Assembly: GCF_023231945.1 (NCBI RefSeq)
Contig: NZ_JAJLJH010000001.1
Coordinates: 1,178,001-1,242,000 of the forward strand
Length of the DNA stretch: 64,000 nt
DNA from: Scleromatobacter humisilvae
GTDB taxonomy: Bacteria; Pseudomonadota; Gammaproteobacteria; Burkholderiales; Burkholderiaceae_C
Reading direction: 5' to 3'
Part shown: positions 1-7,783 of the stretch, piece by piece
Numbering within the stretch: the stretch's first letter is position 1
Layout of the letters: each line of letters opens with the position of its first letter
The notes under the pieces: model-generated
The model's database searches: none
Told to the model about the DNA's origin: nothing
What the model saw: only the letters and a program-made list of their open reading frames with translations
Program-made: the position numbers and the translations under genes

Positions 1-319
1 CGAAAATGGAATGCAGCATCTCGTCGTCCCAGGCGCAGCTGGTGTCCTCCGCGTCGACCAGCCGCTCGCCGCGTTCGAGCAGGTGACCCAGCCGCGTGGC
101 GACCAGCGCCGTGGCCAGGCTCAGCGCCTGCATCGACGAGGCGCCGCAGACATCCGGATAGCGCGGATCGACGCCCTGCAGTTCGGCCGGACAGGCCCAG
201 CTGCCGTCGTCGGTCGGATAGGGCAAGCCGACGCGGGCCACGACGCGGACCTGCGAGCCGTCGGGCCGCAGCCAGATGAGTTGTTCCGTGGCGATGTAGT
301 TCGGCGCGCTGGTTCGCAT
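1..319 (-). CDS. conserved hypothetical protein, C-terminus beyond the window
   Basis: An open frame on the minus strand starts at an ATG (319-317) and runs off the left edge without a stop, giving 106 residues. It begins MRTSAPNYIATEQL, followed by a basic-beta stretch LIWLRPDGSQVRVVARVG and later CPAELQGVDPRYPDVCG. The layout (short beta-rich N-terminus, then a helix with SMQALSLATALVATRL) is what I recall for small DUF6968-type proteins, but that assignment is from memory only. The gene lies 44 bases downstream of the helicase in the same direction and could be co-transcribed. Function unknown. Confidence 0.6.
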   Translation of the reverse strand, partial: MRTSAPNYIATEQLIWLRPDGSQVRVVARVGLPYPTDDGSWACPAELQGVDPRYPDVCGASSMQALSLATALVATRLGHLLERGERLVDAEDTSCAWDDEMLHSIF

Positions 320-363
320 GAGCGGCCAGTCTGCACCAAGCGTCCCGCCTTGACCCTTCGTGA

Positions 364-2733
364 TTACGCCATTTCGACATGCCACCATGCGGGCAGCAGC
401 CGCCGGACTTCAGCGCGCCGAAAGCGATCGTCGATCAGGAACACCACGCCGGCGTCGGTGGTCGTGCGGATCACGCGGCCCGCGGCCTGCACCACCTTCT
501 GCAGGCCGGGGAACAGGTAGGTGTAGTCGTGGCCTGCGCCGAACAGCGTCTCCAGGCGCGCCTTCATCTGCTCGTTGACCGGGTTGACCTGCGGCAGGCC
601 CAGCGTGGCGATGAAGGCGCCGATCAGGCGTTCGCCGGGCAGGTCGACCGCCTCGGCGAACGCGCCGCCCAGCACCGCGAAGCCGATGCCGCGGCCGCCG
701 GCGTGGAAGCGCGCGAGGAAGTCGGCGCGCGCGCCCTCGGTCATCTGGCGCGCCTGCGACCACACCGGAACCTCGGGATGCAGCGCCTGGAACAGCTCGG
801 CGACCTGGGCCAGGTAGTCGAAGCTGCTGAAGAACGCGAGGTAGTTGCCGGGCGCCTGCCCGAACTGGGTCGCCATCAGTTCGACGATGGGCGCGAGCGA
901 CGCGGGCCGGTGGGCGAAGCGCGTCGACAGCGGCGCCACCTGCACGCGCAGCTGCGCGGCCTCGAACGGCGACTCGACGTCGATCCAGGCAACGTCCGGC
1001 GGCAGGCCCAGCAGGTCGGCGTGGAAGTGCATCGGCGTCAGCGTGGCCGAGAACAGCGTCGTCGTGCGCGCGGCCAGGAAGCGCGGCTTGAGGAACGAGG
1101 CCGGCACCAGGTTGCGCAGGCACAGCGTGACGTCGCGCTGCGCGTCGTCGGCGATCGTCACGTCGAACAGCGAGTGCGTGCCGAAGGACTCGGCCAGGCG
1201 CGTGAAGTGCAGCGTGTCGAAGTAGAACGCGAGCAGCTCGGGCGGCATGTCGTCGGGGTGCGCGGCGGCGTGGTCGCCGATCGCCGAGTTGACGTTCTGC
1301 AGCGCGGTGACGAGGCCTTGCGGCAGCTCCTCGTGCACGGCGTAGGGCTCGAGCTGGCGGCCGAGGATCTCGTTCCACGTGCGCGCGAGCCGCTTCAGCG
1401 AGGGCGCGACCGTGACCGGCGCGCGCGGCCGCACGCCGTCGAGCGCGGCGCGCGACAGCGTGGCCGAATACATCTCGCGCGCCCGCGGCACGAGGTTGTG
1501 CGCCTCGTCGACCAGCACGCCGACGCGCCAGTCGTGCGCGTGCGCGAGGCCGTGCAGCATGCCGTTCAGGTCGAAGTAGTAGTTGTAGTCGCCGACCACG
1601 ACGTCGGCCCAGCGCACCAGCTCCTGGGCCAGGTAATACGGGCAGACCTCGTGCGCCAGCGCGATCGCGCGCAGGCCGGCGCGATCCAGCCGCGGCGCGG
1701 CCTCGGGCGTGGCGCCGACCGCCGCCTGGCGCGCGGCGGGCAGGCGGTCGTAGAAGCCCTTGGCGAGCGGGCACGAGTCGCCGTGGCAGGCCTTGGTCGG
1801 ATGCTCGCAGGCCTTGTCGCGAGCGACCAGCTCGATGACCCGAAGAGGGGCGCCCCCGGTCTGCGGCGTACCGCAGCCAGCCCCCCGCGGGGGCGCGCGG
1901 CCTTGCTCCGGGGCGGCCGAGCGCGGCGGCCGCGCGCTTTCGCCCTCCGTTGTGCAATTGCTCGCCTCGGTGATCGTGCGCAGCGCGTCCAGCGCCAGCG
2001 CGCGCCCGGGCGTCTTGGCCGCGAGGAAGTAGAGCTTGTCCAGCTTCTGCCCCGGCATCGCCTTGAGCTGCGGATAGAGCGTGCCCACCGTCTTGCCGAT
2101 GCCCGTGGGCGCCTGGGCGAGCAGCGTGCGGCCGGAGATCGCGGCCTTGTAGACGTTCTCCGCCAGCTGGCGCTGGCCGGCGCGGAAGGTGGCGTACGGG
2201 AACGGCAGCGCGGCGAGCGCGGCGTCGCGCGCCCCGCGGTGCGCGGATTCCTGCGCCGCCCAGGCCAGGAAGCGTTCGCACTGCAGTTCGAGGAACGCGC
2301 GCAGGTCGTCGGCCGAGTGCGACTCGACCAGCATCGTCTCGTCCTGCGAGCCGACGTCGAAGTAGACCAGCGCGACATCGAGCCGCGGCAGGCCGCGCTC
2401 GGCGCACAGCAGCGCGCCGTAGCACTTGGCCTGCGCCCAGTGCAGCGAGCGGCGGTTGTGCGGCATGGCGTGCAGGTCGCCGCGGTAGGTCTTGACCTCC
2501 TCGAGGCGGCTGGCGTCGGGGTCGAAGCCGTCGGCGCGGCCGCGCACGACGAGCCCGCCGACCTCGCCCTTGAGCCAGACCTCGTTCTCGTAGTGCTCGC
2601 CGCGACGCGAGGCGACCATGGCGTGGCCCGCCATGCCCTCGAGCGCGGTGGCCGAGGGCGTGAAGCGCAAGTCGAGGTCGCCGAGCTTGGCCGTGAACTC
2701 GCAAAGGGTGCGGACGGCTACCGTGTACTTCAT
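364..2733 (-). CDS. ATP-dependent helicase of the DinG/XPD (Rad3) type with N-terminal nuclease-like domain
   Basis: A 789-residue superfamily 2 helicase, probably a DNA-repair enzyme in the cytoplasm. The N-terminal ~90 residues look like a PD-(D/E)XK (Cas4-like) fold, with D68 and the E79-x-K81 pair in EVKTYRG. The helicase core has Walker A APTGIGKT (K214) and a DEAH box VDEAHN (D409-H412). Four cysteines, C309, C316, C321 and C364, fall between them in the position of the XPD/DinG iron-sulfur cluster (CEHPTKACHGDSCPLA, then CPYY). Late motifs include LFSATL and a C-terminal QAAGRVIRT. The family is also found as a nuclease-helicase fusion elsewhere. Residues about 268-296 are Pro/Gly/Arg-rich and encoded by a palindromic repeat, just before the Fe-S cysteines, and look like an in-frame insertion. 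Confidence 0.88.
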   Translation of the reverse strand: MKYTVAVRTLCEFTAKLGDLDLRFTPSATALEGMAGHAMVASRRGEHYENEVWLKGEVGGLVVRGRADGFDPDASRLEEVKTYRGDLHAMPHNRRSLHWAQAKCYGALLCAERGLPRLDVALVYFDVGSQDETMLVESHSADDLRAFLELQCERFLAWAAQESAHRGARDAALAALPFPYATFRAGQRQLAENVYKAAISGRTLLAQAPTGIGKTVGTLYPQLKAMPGQKLDKLYFLAAKTPGRALALDALRTITEASNCTTEGESARPPRSAAPEQGRAPPRGAGCGTPQTGGAPLRVIELVARDKACEHPTKACHGDSCPLAKGFYDRLPAARQAAVGATPEAAPRLDRAGLRAIALAHEVCPYYLAQELVRWADVVVGDYNYYFDLNGMLHGLAHAHDWRVGVLVDEAHNLVPRAREMYSATLSRAALDGVRPRAPVTVAPSLKRLARTWNEILGRQLEPYAVHEELPQGLVTALQNVNSAIGDHAAAHPDDMPPELLAFYFDTLHFTRLAESFGTHSLFDVTIADDAQRDVTLCLRNLVPASFLKPRFLAARTTTLFSATLTPMHFHADLLGLPPDVAWIDVESPFEAAQLRVQVAPLSTRFAHRPASLAPIVELMATQFGQAPGNYLAFFSSFDYLAQVAELFQALHPEVPVWSQARQMTEGARADFLARFHAGGRGIGFAVLGGAFAEAVDLPGERLIGAFIATLGLPQVNPVNEQMKARLETLFGAGHDYTYLFPGLQKVVQAAGRVIRTTTDAGVVFLIDDRFRRAEVRRLLPAWWHVEMA
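1846..1930. repeat. GC-rich palindromic repeat inside the helicase gene
   Basis: This stretch contains the hairpin CTGCGG-CGTA-CCGCAG and a CCCCCGCGGGGG core. The core resembles those in the intergenic repeats near 6317 and 45711. It stays in frame and adds about 29 low-complexity residues immediately before the iron-sulfur cysteines of the helicase. Confidence 0.5.
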
Positions 2734-2830
2734 CCAGCCCTGATTTTCCCACGCGGCACCGCCGGCCGGGGCGCGCCGAGACGTCGATTTCCGACCCGAT
2801 TCGCGCCGCGATGCACGGGAGTCAAATCAT

Positions 2831-2850
2831 ATTGGTACCAATTTGGTATC
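2831..2850 (+). promoter_or_regulatory. paired TGGTAYC repeats, possible GlcNAc-responsive operator
   Basis: TGGTACC (2833-2839) and TGGTATC (2844-2850) are direct repeats separated by exactly four bases. The first also lies in the 12-bp palindrome ATTGGTACCAAT (2831-2842). From memory, the Xanthomonas NagQ box is two TGGTATT units with a 4-bp gap upstream of chitin/N-acetylglucosamine genes, so the arrangement is suggestive in front of a chitinase. No regulator gene of that type is in the window. Confidence 0.45.
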
Positions 2851-2970
2851 TGCTCGTCAGGAAAGATGCGGGAGCGCCCCGCGCCGACCTGCTGATGACG
2901 CATCTCCTTCGGAATATCTGGGACGAAGTGATGCAAACGGGGGCTTGTTCGGATTTCCTTACATTTCCAG

Positions 2971-3009
2971 AAACCAGCGGCAATTGGTTACTGGTTTTGT
3001 ACTGGTTTT
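2971..3009 (+). promoter_or_regulatory. ACTGGTTTT tandem repeats with inverted AAACCAG
   Basis: TACTGGTTTT occurs at 2989-2998 and again at 3000-3009, a phase of 11 bp, close to one helical turn. AAACCAG at 2971-2977 forms an inverted repeat with CTGGTTT at 2991-2997 (13-base gap). ACTGGT half-sites are typical of GntR-family regulators of chitin use (DasR/NagR), so this is a plausible second operator for the chitinase gene. Inference only. Confidence 0.4.
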
Positions 3010-3094
3010 ACCTAGATCAGGCACACCGTCGCCGGCCGAGACTGCCTCGCACCGGCGCGCGCACAGCGCCGGCCCACAACAAGGAGAGCCCGCA

Positions 3095-4645
3095 ATGTCC
3101 CCATCCCCGACCCCGAACGAGCGGCGCAGCCGACTCGAACGCATCGCGTTGCTGTCGGCCGCCGTCGCCGGCAGCGCCCTCGCCTCCACGGGCGCGCATG
3201 CAACCACCGAATGCCAGCCCTGGAACGCCTCGATCGCCTATGTGGCGGGCGATACCGTGACCGAAGGCGGCAAGACCTACAAGGCCAACTGGTGGACGCA
3301 GGGCAACGACCCCGCGAGCAACAGCGGCGCGAGCGGCACTGGCCAGCCCTGGACGGTGGCCGCCAGCTGCACGACGTCCCCGCCGCCCACGCCGGCACCG
3401 CCCCCGCCCACCCCGGCACCGCCTCCGCCCACCCCGGCCCCGCCTCCGCCCACGCCGGCACCGCCGCCGTCCTCCTGCGCCGCCTGGAACGCGGGCACCG
3501 CCTACAGCGCCGGCGCCACCGTCACCGAAGGCGGCACGACCTACAAGGCCAACTGGTGGACGCAGGGCGACGACCCGGCGACCCACAACGGCGCGACCGG
3601 CTCCGGCCAGCCATGGACCATCACGACCAGCTGCAGCAGCACCCCGACGCCGCCGTCCCCGCCCGCGCCGACCCCGCCGTCGCCGCCGCCCGCACCCACG
3701 CCGCCGTCCCCGCCGCCGGCCTCGGGCTTCGTGTTCGGGTCGTACAAGGACGTCACGATCAACATGGACTGGAACGTCGACCAGATCTCGACGTCGGTCA
3801 CGGGCGCACGCACGCCGGTGCTCAACGCGATGCCCGCGAAACAGACGTCGCTCACCTGGGCCTTCGCGTCGGGCGAGTGCGGCTCCGAGAACTGGGCCGG
3901 CGTCACGCCGTCGGCGCTCGTCGCGCAGAACGTGTCGCAATGGGTCGGCGCCAACAAGAAGTACATCATCTCCACCGGTGGCGCCAACGGCGTGTTCACC
4001 TGCGGCTCGGATGCCAATTTCGAGGCCTTCATCCAGCGCTACAACTCGGCCAGCCTGCAGGGCATCGACTTCGACATCGAGGGCGGCCAGTCGCAAGCCG
4101 TCATCGACGCCCTGGTCGCGCGCGTGAAGGTCGCCAAGGCCAACCACCCGAACCTGCGCTTCAGCTTCACGCTGGCCACGCTGGGCGGCAACTCGCCGCA
4201 GAGCCTGGGCGCGATCGGCGTCAACGTGATGAACTCGATCAAGTCGCAAGGCCTGACGGGCTACACCGTGAACCTGATGGCCATGGACTACGGCAGCGCG
4301 ATCGCCAGCAACTGCACGCTGGGCTCGAACGGCAAGTGCGACATGGCGCAGTCGGCGATCAATTCGGCGGTCAACCTGCACAACTACTGGGGCGTGCCGT
4401 ACGGCCAGATCGAGATCACGCCGATGATCGGCGGCAACGACGCCACCGACGAGATCTTCACCATCGCCAACGTCGACACCCTGTCGTCGTGGGCGAAGGC
4501 GAACGGCATCGCCGGCATCCACTTCTGGTCGCTCGACCGCGACGTCGACTGCCCGCTGGGCAGCTCCTCGGCCACCTGCAACAGCTACGGCACCGCGGGA
4601 ACCTGGGGCTTCACCAACCGGTTCATCGGCGACCTGGGACTGTGA
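3095..4645 (+). CDS. secreted GH18 chitinase with two chitin-binding CBM5/12 modules
   Basis: A 516-residue endochitinase-type enzyme that hydrolyses beta-1,4-linked GlcNAc polymers outside the cell. The start at 3095 follows AAGGAG. Residues 1-36 form a signal peptide ending GAHA. Two similar CBM5/12 modules (about 39-92 and 127-180) each contain YKANWWTQG. They are joined by proline-rich linkers built of PPPTPA and PPSPPP units. The GH18 barrel occupies about 211-516, with the catalytic signature GIDFDIEGG in which D325, D327 and E329 match the DxDxE motif; E329 is the expected proton donor. The domain order CBM-CBM-GH18 is common in soil bacteria. The gene stands alone and is followed by hairpin terminators. 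Operator-like repeats upstream suggest induction by chitin sugars. Confidence 0.93.
   Translation: MSPSPTPNERRSRLERIALLSAAVAGSALASTGAHATTECQPWNASIAYVAGDTVTEGGKTYKANWWTQGNDPASNSGASGTGQPWTVAASCTTSPPPTPAPPPPTPAPPPPTPAPPPPTPAPPPSSCAAWNAGTAYSAGATVTEGGTTYKANWWTQGDDPATHNGATGSGQPWTITTSCSSTPTPPSPPAPTPPSPPPAPTPPSPPPASGFVFGSYKDVTINMDWNVDQISTSVTGARTPVLNAMPAKQTSLTWAFASGECGSENWAGVTPSALVAQNVSQWVGANKKYIISTGGANGVFTCGSDANFEAFIQRYNSASLQGIDFDIEGGQSQAVIDALVARVKVAKANHPNLRFSFTLATLGGNSPQSLGAIGVNVMNSIKSQGLTGYTVNLMAMDYGSAIASNCTLGSNGKCDMAQSAINSAVNLHNYWGVPYGQIEITPMIGGNDATDEIFTIANVDTLSSWAKANGIAGIHFWSLDRDVDCPLGSSSATCNSYGTAGTWGFTNRFIGDLGL
3376..3474 (+). repeat. tandem 18-base repeats encoding the chitinase linker
   Basis: About five imperfect 18-base units encode PPPTPA repeats between the two chitin-binding modules. 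A second Pro/Ser-rich block at 3646-3722 encodes the linker to the catalytic domain. These are flexible, protease-resistant linkers; the unit number may vary between strains by slippage. Confidence 0.8.
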
Positions 4646-4663
4646 TCCGTTGACGGTGCACGA

Positions 4664-4730
4664 CGCCGGTGCGTCGCACCGGCGACACGAAGGGCCGCGT
4701 CGATCGACGCGGCCCTGATTTCTTTCAATT
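4664..4730 (+). terminator. double hairpin terminator after the chitinase
   Basis: The first hairpin is CGCCGGTGCG-T-CGCACCGGCG (4664-4684). The second is a perfect 26-base palindrome at 4691-4716 (AGGGCCGCGTCGA and its complement), followed by TGATTTCTTTC. The second has the stem plus T-rich tail of an intrinsic terminator and separates the chitinase from the importer genes. Confidence 0.75.
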
Positions 4731-4833
4731 TCCTGACGCCGCCGTGCGCGGAAGGCCCCCATTTCGTCCGGGTTGACCCGAACGTATTTCTGCGAACTGT
4801 TACGGCTAGGGAGCTGCCCCTACACTCAGCTGG

Positions 4834-5607
4834 ATGAGCACAGACTACATCCTCGAGACAACCGACCTCACGAAGGAGTTCAAGGGTTTCGTGGCGGTCA
4901 ACAAGGTGAACCTGCGCGTGCGGCGCGGCCACATCCACGCGCTGATCGGCCCCAACGGCGCCGGCAAGACGACCTGCTTCAACCTGCTCACCAAGTTCCT
5001 GCAGCCGACGTCGGGCACCATCGTGTTCGACGGCGCCGACATCACGCGCGAGGCGCCCGCGGCGATCGCGCGCCGGGGCGTCATCCGCTCGTTCCAGATC
5101 TCGGCCGTGTTCCAGCACCTGAGCGTGCTCGAGAACGTGCGCGTCGCACTGCAGCGCACGCTCGATACCTCGTTCCACTTCTGGAAGCCCGAGCGCAGCC
5201 TGCACAAGCTCGACGCCCGCGCGATGGAGCTGCTGGCCGAGGTCGACCTGGCCGCCTACGCGCAGCTGCCGGCCGTCGAGCTCAGCTACGGCCGCAAGCG
5301 CGCGCTCGAGATCGCCACCACGCTCGCGATGGAGCCGCAGCTGATGCTGCTGGACGAACCTACGCAGGGCATGGGCATCGAGGACGTCGACCGCATCCGC
5401 CAGCTGATCAAGAAGGTGTCGGCCAGGCGCACGATCCTGATGGTGGAGCACAACATGAGCGTGGTGTCGTCGATCGCCGACACCATCACCGTGCTGCAAC
5501 GGGGCGCGCTGCTGGCCGAGGGCCCGTATGCCGAGGTCTCGAGGAATCCGCAGGTGATCGAGGCCTACATGGGCACCACGCAGACCGAGCTGGTCGGAGC
5601 GCATTGA
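4834..5607 (+). CDS. ABC importer ATPase, LivG type
   Basis: A 257-residue cytoplasmic ATPase of a HAAT-family importer (branched-chain amino acids, amides or urea). Walker A is GPNGAGKT (39-46), Walker B LMLLDEPTQGMG, and the switch histidine lies in MVEHNMS. The ABC signature reads LSYGRKRALEIA rather than LSGGQ, which is usual for LivG-type proteins. It is the first of five same-strand genes (two ATPases, binding protein, two permeases) and ends two bases before the second ATPase. No good Shine-Dalgarno precedes the ATG; a TACACT hexamer at 4820-4825 lies only eight bases upstream. The binding-protein-third order is less common than the classical livKHMGF order. The substrate cannot be told from this subunit. 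Confidence 0.9.
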   Translation: MSTDYILETTDLTKEFKGFVAVNKVNLRVRRGHIHALIGPNGAGKTTCFNLLTKFLQPTSGTIVFDGADITREAPAAIARRGVIRSFQISAVFQHLSVLENVRVALQRTLDTSFHFWKPERSLHKLDARAMELLAEVDLAAYAQLPAVELSYGRKRALEIATTLAMEPQLMLLDEPTQGMGIEDVDRIRQLIKKVSARRTILMVEHNMSVVSSIADTITVLQRGALLAEGPYAEVSRNPQVIEAYMGTTQTELVGAH

Positions 5608-5609
5608 GC

Positions 5610-6314
5610 ATGGCAACCCCGTTTCTCGAGATCAAGGGACTCAACGCCTGGTACGGCGAGTCGCACGTGCTGCACGGCGTCGACCTGCACGTCGACGAAG
5701 GCGAGGTCGTCACGCTCCTGGGCCGCAACGGCGCGGGCCGCACGACGACGATGCGCGCCATCATGGGCCTGACCGGCACGCGCAAGGGCTCGATCAAGGT
5801 CAAGGGCCAGGAGACGCTCGGCATGCCCACGCACAAGGTGGCGCGCCTGGGCCTCGGCTACTGCCCCGAGGAGCGCGGCATCTTCTCCAGCCTCAGCTGC
5901 GAGGAGAACCTGATGCTGCCGCCGGTCCTCACGAAGGGCGGCATGCCCGTCGAACAGATCTACGCGATGTTCCCCAATCTCAAGGAACGCGCGCCCAGCC
6001 AGGGCACGCGGCTGTCGGGCGGCGAGCAGCAGATGCTGGCCGTCGCGCGCATCCTGCGCACCGGCGCGCGCCTGCTGCTGCTCGACGAGATCTCCGAAGG
6101 CCTGGCGCCCGTGATCGTGCAGAAGCTCGCCGAGATGGTGGTCGCGCTGCGCAAGCAGGGCTACACGATCGTGATGGTCGAACAGAACTTCCGCTTCGCC
6201 GCGCCGCTGGCCGACCGCTTCCTCGTGATGGAACACGGCCAGGTCATCCAGCAGTTCACGCAGGCCGAGCTGCCGGGCCGCATCGACAAGCTGCACGAAT
6301 ACCTGGGCGTATGA
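5610..6314 (+). CDS. ABC importer ATPase, LivF type, with Walker A lysine replaced
   Basis: A 234-residue second ATPase of the importer. The signature LSGGEQQMLAVAR and Walker B LLLLDEISEGLAP are intact. Walker A reads GRNGAGRTTT (38-47), so the normally invariant lysine is R44. From memory the same K-to-R change occurs in other LivF-type proteins of this group, so it may be tolerated and ATP hydrolysis may rest mainly on the partner site. The ATG at 5610 is two bases after the upstream stop, indicating translational coupling. It is followed by a 147-base gap carrying a palindromic repeat before the binding-protein gene. Confidence 0.88.
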   Translation: MATPFLEIKGLNAWYGESHVLHGVDLHVDEGEVVTLLGRNGAGRTTTMRAIMGLTGTRKGSIKVKGQETLGMPTHKVARLGLGYCPEERGIFSSLSCEENLMLPPVLTKGGMPVEQIYAMFPNLKERAPSQGTRLSGGEQQMLAVARILRTGARLLLLDEISEGLAPVIVQKLAEMVVALRKQGYTIVMVEQNFRFAAPLADRFLVMEHGQVIQQFTQAELPGRIDKLHEYLGV

Positions 6315-6316
6315 CC

Positions 6317-6381
6317 ATGAGCCCCCTCGCTCCTCCCGTCGCTGCCCCCCCGAGGGGGAGCCCGGATTGGCTCGGGGCGTG
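6317..6381. repeat. GC-rich dispersed palindromic repeat between livF- and livK-type genes
   Basis: The segment contains GCCCCCCCGAGGGGGAGCCC and an outer pair GAGCCCC/CTCGGGGC. Similar cores appear at 1846-1930 and 45711-45790. Its place inside an operon suggests it may form an mRNA hairpin that sets the relative expression of the binding protein against the ATPases. Confidence 0.55.
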
Positions 6382-6461
6382 ACCCTCGCTTCCCTCTATT
6401 CGCTCACGCTCGATTCCTTTTCCTCTCGCTTCAGACAACGCACAAACAAGGAGACCGTCCC

Positions 6462-7682
6462 ATGCTCAAGCCTCTTTCCGCCACCCTCAAGACCGTGGCC
6501 GTCGCCTGCCTCGGCGCGCTCGGCCTGGCCGGCGCCGCGCAGGCGCAGATCTCGGGCGACGTCGTCCGCATCGGCTTCATCACCGACATGTCGGGCGTCT
6601 ACGCCGACATCGACGGCCAGGGCGGCGTCGAGGCCATCAAGATGGCCATCGCCGACGCCGGCGGCGCGATCGGCGGCAAGAAGATCGAACTGGTCACCGC
6701 CGACCACCAGAACAAGGCGGACGTCGCCGCCGCCAAGGCGCGCGAGTGGTTCGACACCAACGGCGTCGACATCCTGATCGCCGGCACCAACTCCGGTACC
6801 AACCTCGCGATGGCCAAGGTGGCCGCCGAGAAGCACAAGATCATGATCTCGGTGGGCGGTGGCACCTCGGCGCTGACCAACGAGCAGTGCGCGCCCACCA
6901 CCATCCACTGGGCCTACGACACCACCGCGCTCGCCAAGGGCACCGGCGGCGCCGTGACCAAGGCCGGAGGCAAGACCTGGTACTTCCTGCAGGCCGACTA
7001 CGCCTTCGGCGCGGCGCTGGAAGGCGACACCGCCAAGGTCGTCGAGGCCAACGGCGGCAAGGTGCTGGGCGTCGTCAAGCACCCGCTGTCGGCGAGCGAC
7101 TTCTCGTCGTTCCTGCTGCAGGCGCAGGCCAGCAAGGCGCAGATCCTGGGACTGGCCAACGCCGGCGGCGACACGATCAACGCGATCAAGGCGGCCAACG
7201 AGTTCGGCATCACCAAGTCGATGAAGCTGGCCGGCCTGCTGATGTTCATCCAGGACGTGCACTCGCTGGGCCTGAAGACCACGCAAGGCATGTACCTGAC
7301 CGACAGCTGGTACTGGAACAAGTCGCCCGAGACGCGCGCCTGGGGCCGCCGCTACTTCGACGTCATGAAGAAGATGCCCGGCTCGCTGCAGGCCGGCGAC
7401 TACTCCGCCGCCGCCAACTACCTGGCCGCGGTCAAGGCCACCGGCTCGGACGACACCGACAAGGTGCTGGCCAAGATGAAGGCCTCCAAGGTCAACGACA
7501 TGTTCGCCAAGGACGGCTGGATCCGCGCCGACGGCTCGATGATCCACGACATGTACCTGATGCAGGTCAAGGCGCCGGAAGCCTCGAAGGAGCCGTGGGA
7601 CTACTACAACGTGGTCGAGACCATCAAGGGCGAGGCCGCGTGGACCACGAAAGCCGAAACGAAGTGCAGCGCCTGGAAGTGA
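6462..7682 (+). CDS. periplasmic substrate-binding protein of the Liv/HAAT importer
   Basis: A 406-residue type I periplasmic binding protein that captures the importer's ligand. A signal peptide covers residues 1-29 (AGAAQAQ cleavage region), followed by VRIGFITDMSGVYADIDGQG, the typical opening of this family. An AAGGAG Shine-Dalgarno (6448-6453) sits eight bases before the ATG, stronger than those of the ATPase genes, as expected for a protein needed in excess. It lies between the ATPase and permease genes of one importer. The ligand is unknown: members bind branched-chain amino acids, urea, short amides or aromatic acids, and no linked catabolic gene discriminates. Confidence 0.9.
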   Translation: MLKPLSATLKTVAVACLGALGLAGAAQAQISGDVVRIGFITDMSGVYADIDGQGGVEAIKMAIADAGGAIGGKKIELVTADHQNKADVAAAKAREWFDTNGVDILIAGTNSGTNLAMAKVAAEKHKIMISVGGGTSALTNEQCAPTTIHWAYDTTALAKGTGGAVTKAGGKTWYFLQADYAFGAALEGDTAKVVEANGGKVLGVVKHPLSASDFSSFLLQAQASKAQILGLANAGGDTINAIKAANEFGITKSMKLAGLLMFIQDVHSLGLKTTQGMYLTDSWYWNKSPETRAWGRRYFDVMKKMPGSLQAGDYSAAANYLAAVKATGSDDTDKVLAKMKASKVNDMFAKDGWIRADGSMIHDMYLMQVKAPEASKEPWDYYNVVETIKGEAAWTTKAETKCSAWK

Positions 7683-7783
7683 TCTGACGAGGACGGCCCC
7701 GGCCGTCTTCGCGTGATCTCGCAACATCGGGCCGCCGCGTTCGCACGCCGCGGCCCGTCGCACAAAGCTGGAGACATCCCTCG

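Larger units (their letters stand above)
2734..3094 (+). promoter_or_regulatory. chitinase upstream region (361 bases without a gene)
   Basis: This divergent intergenic region is more AT-rich than its surroundings, as expected of a regulatory region. It holds the repeat pairs described separately at 2831-2850 and 2971-3009. A strong Shine-Dalgarno AAGGAG lies at 3081-3086, ten bases before the chitinase ATG. A reading frame extends upstream through the region, but the ATG at 3095 is chosen because it follows the Shine-Dalgarno and opens a signal peptide. Confidence 0.6.

Noticed and set aside
379-2895. Long plus-strand open frame opposite the helicase
   Set aside because: It is the mirror of the helicase in a GC-rich genome: Arg/Ala/Gln-rich, no motifs, and no Shine-Dalgarno.
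2843-3094. 84-residue N-terminal extension of the chitinase
   Set aside because: It would translate the regulatory repeats and place the signal peptide inside the protein; the ATG at 3095 has AAGGAG.
3376-3474. Short regular repeats as a CRISPR or recombination site
   Set aside because: They are 18-base coding repeats for the PPPTPA linker of the chitinase and remain in frame.
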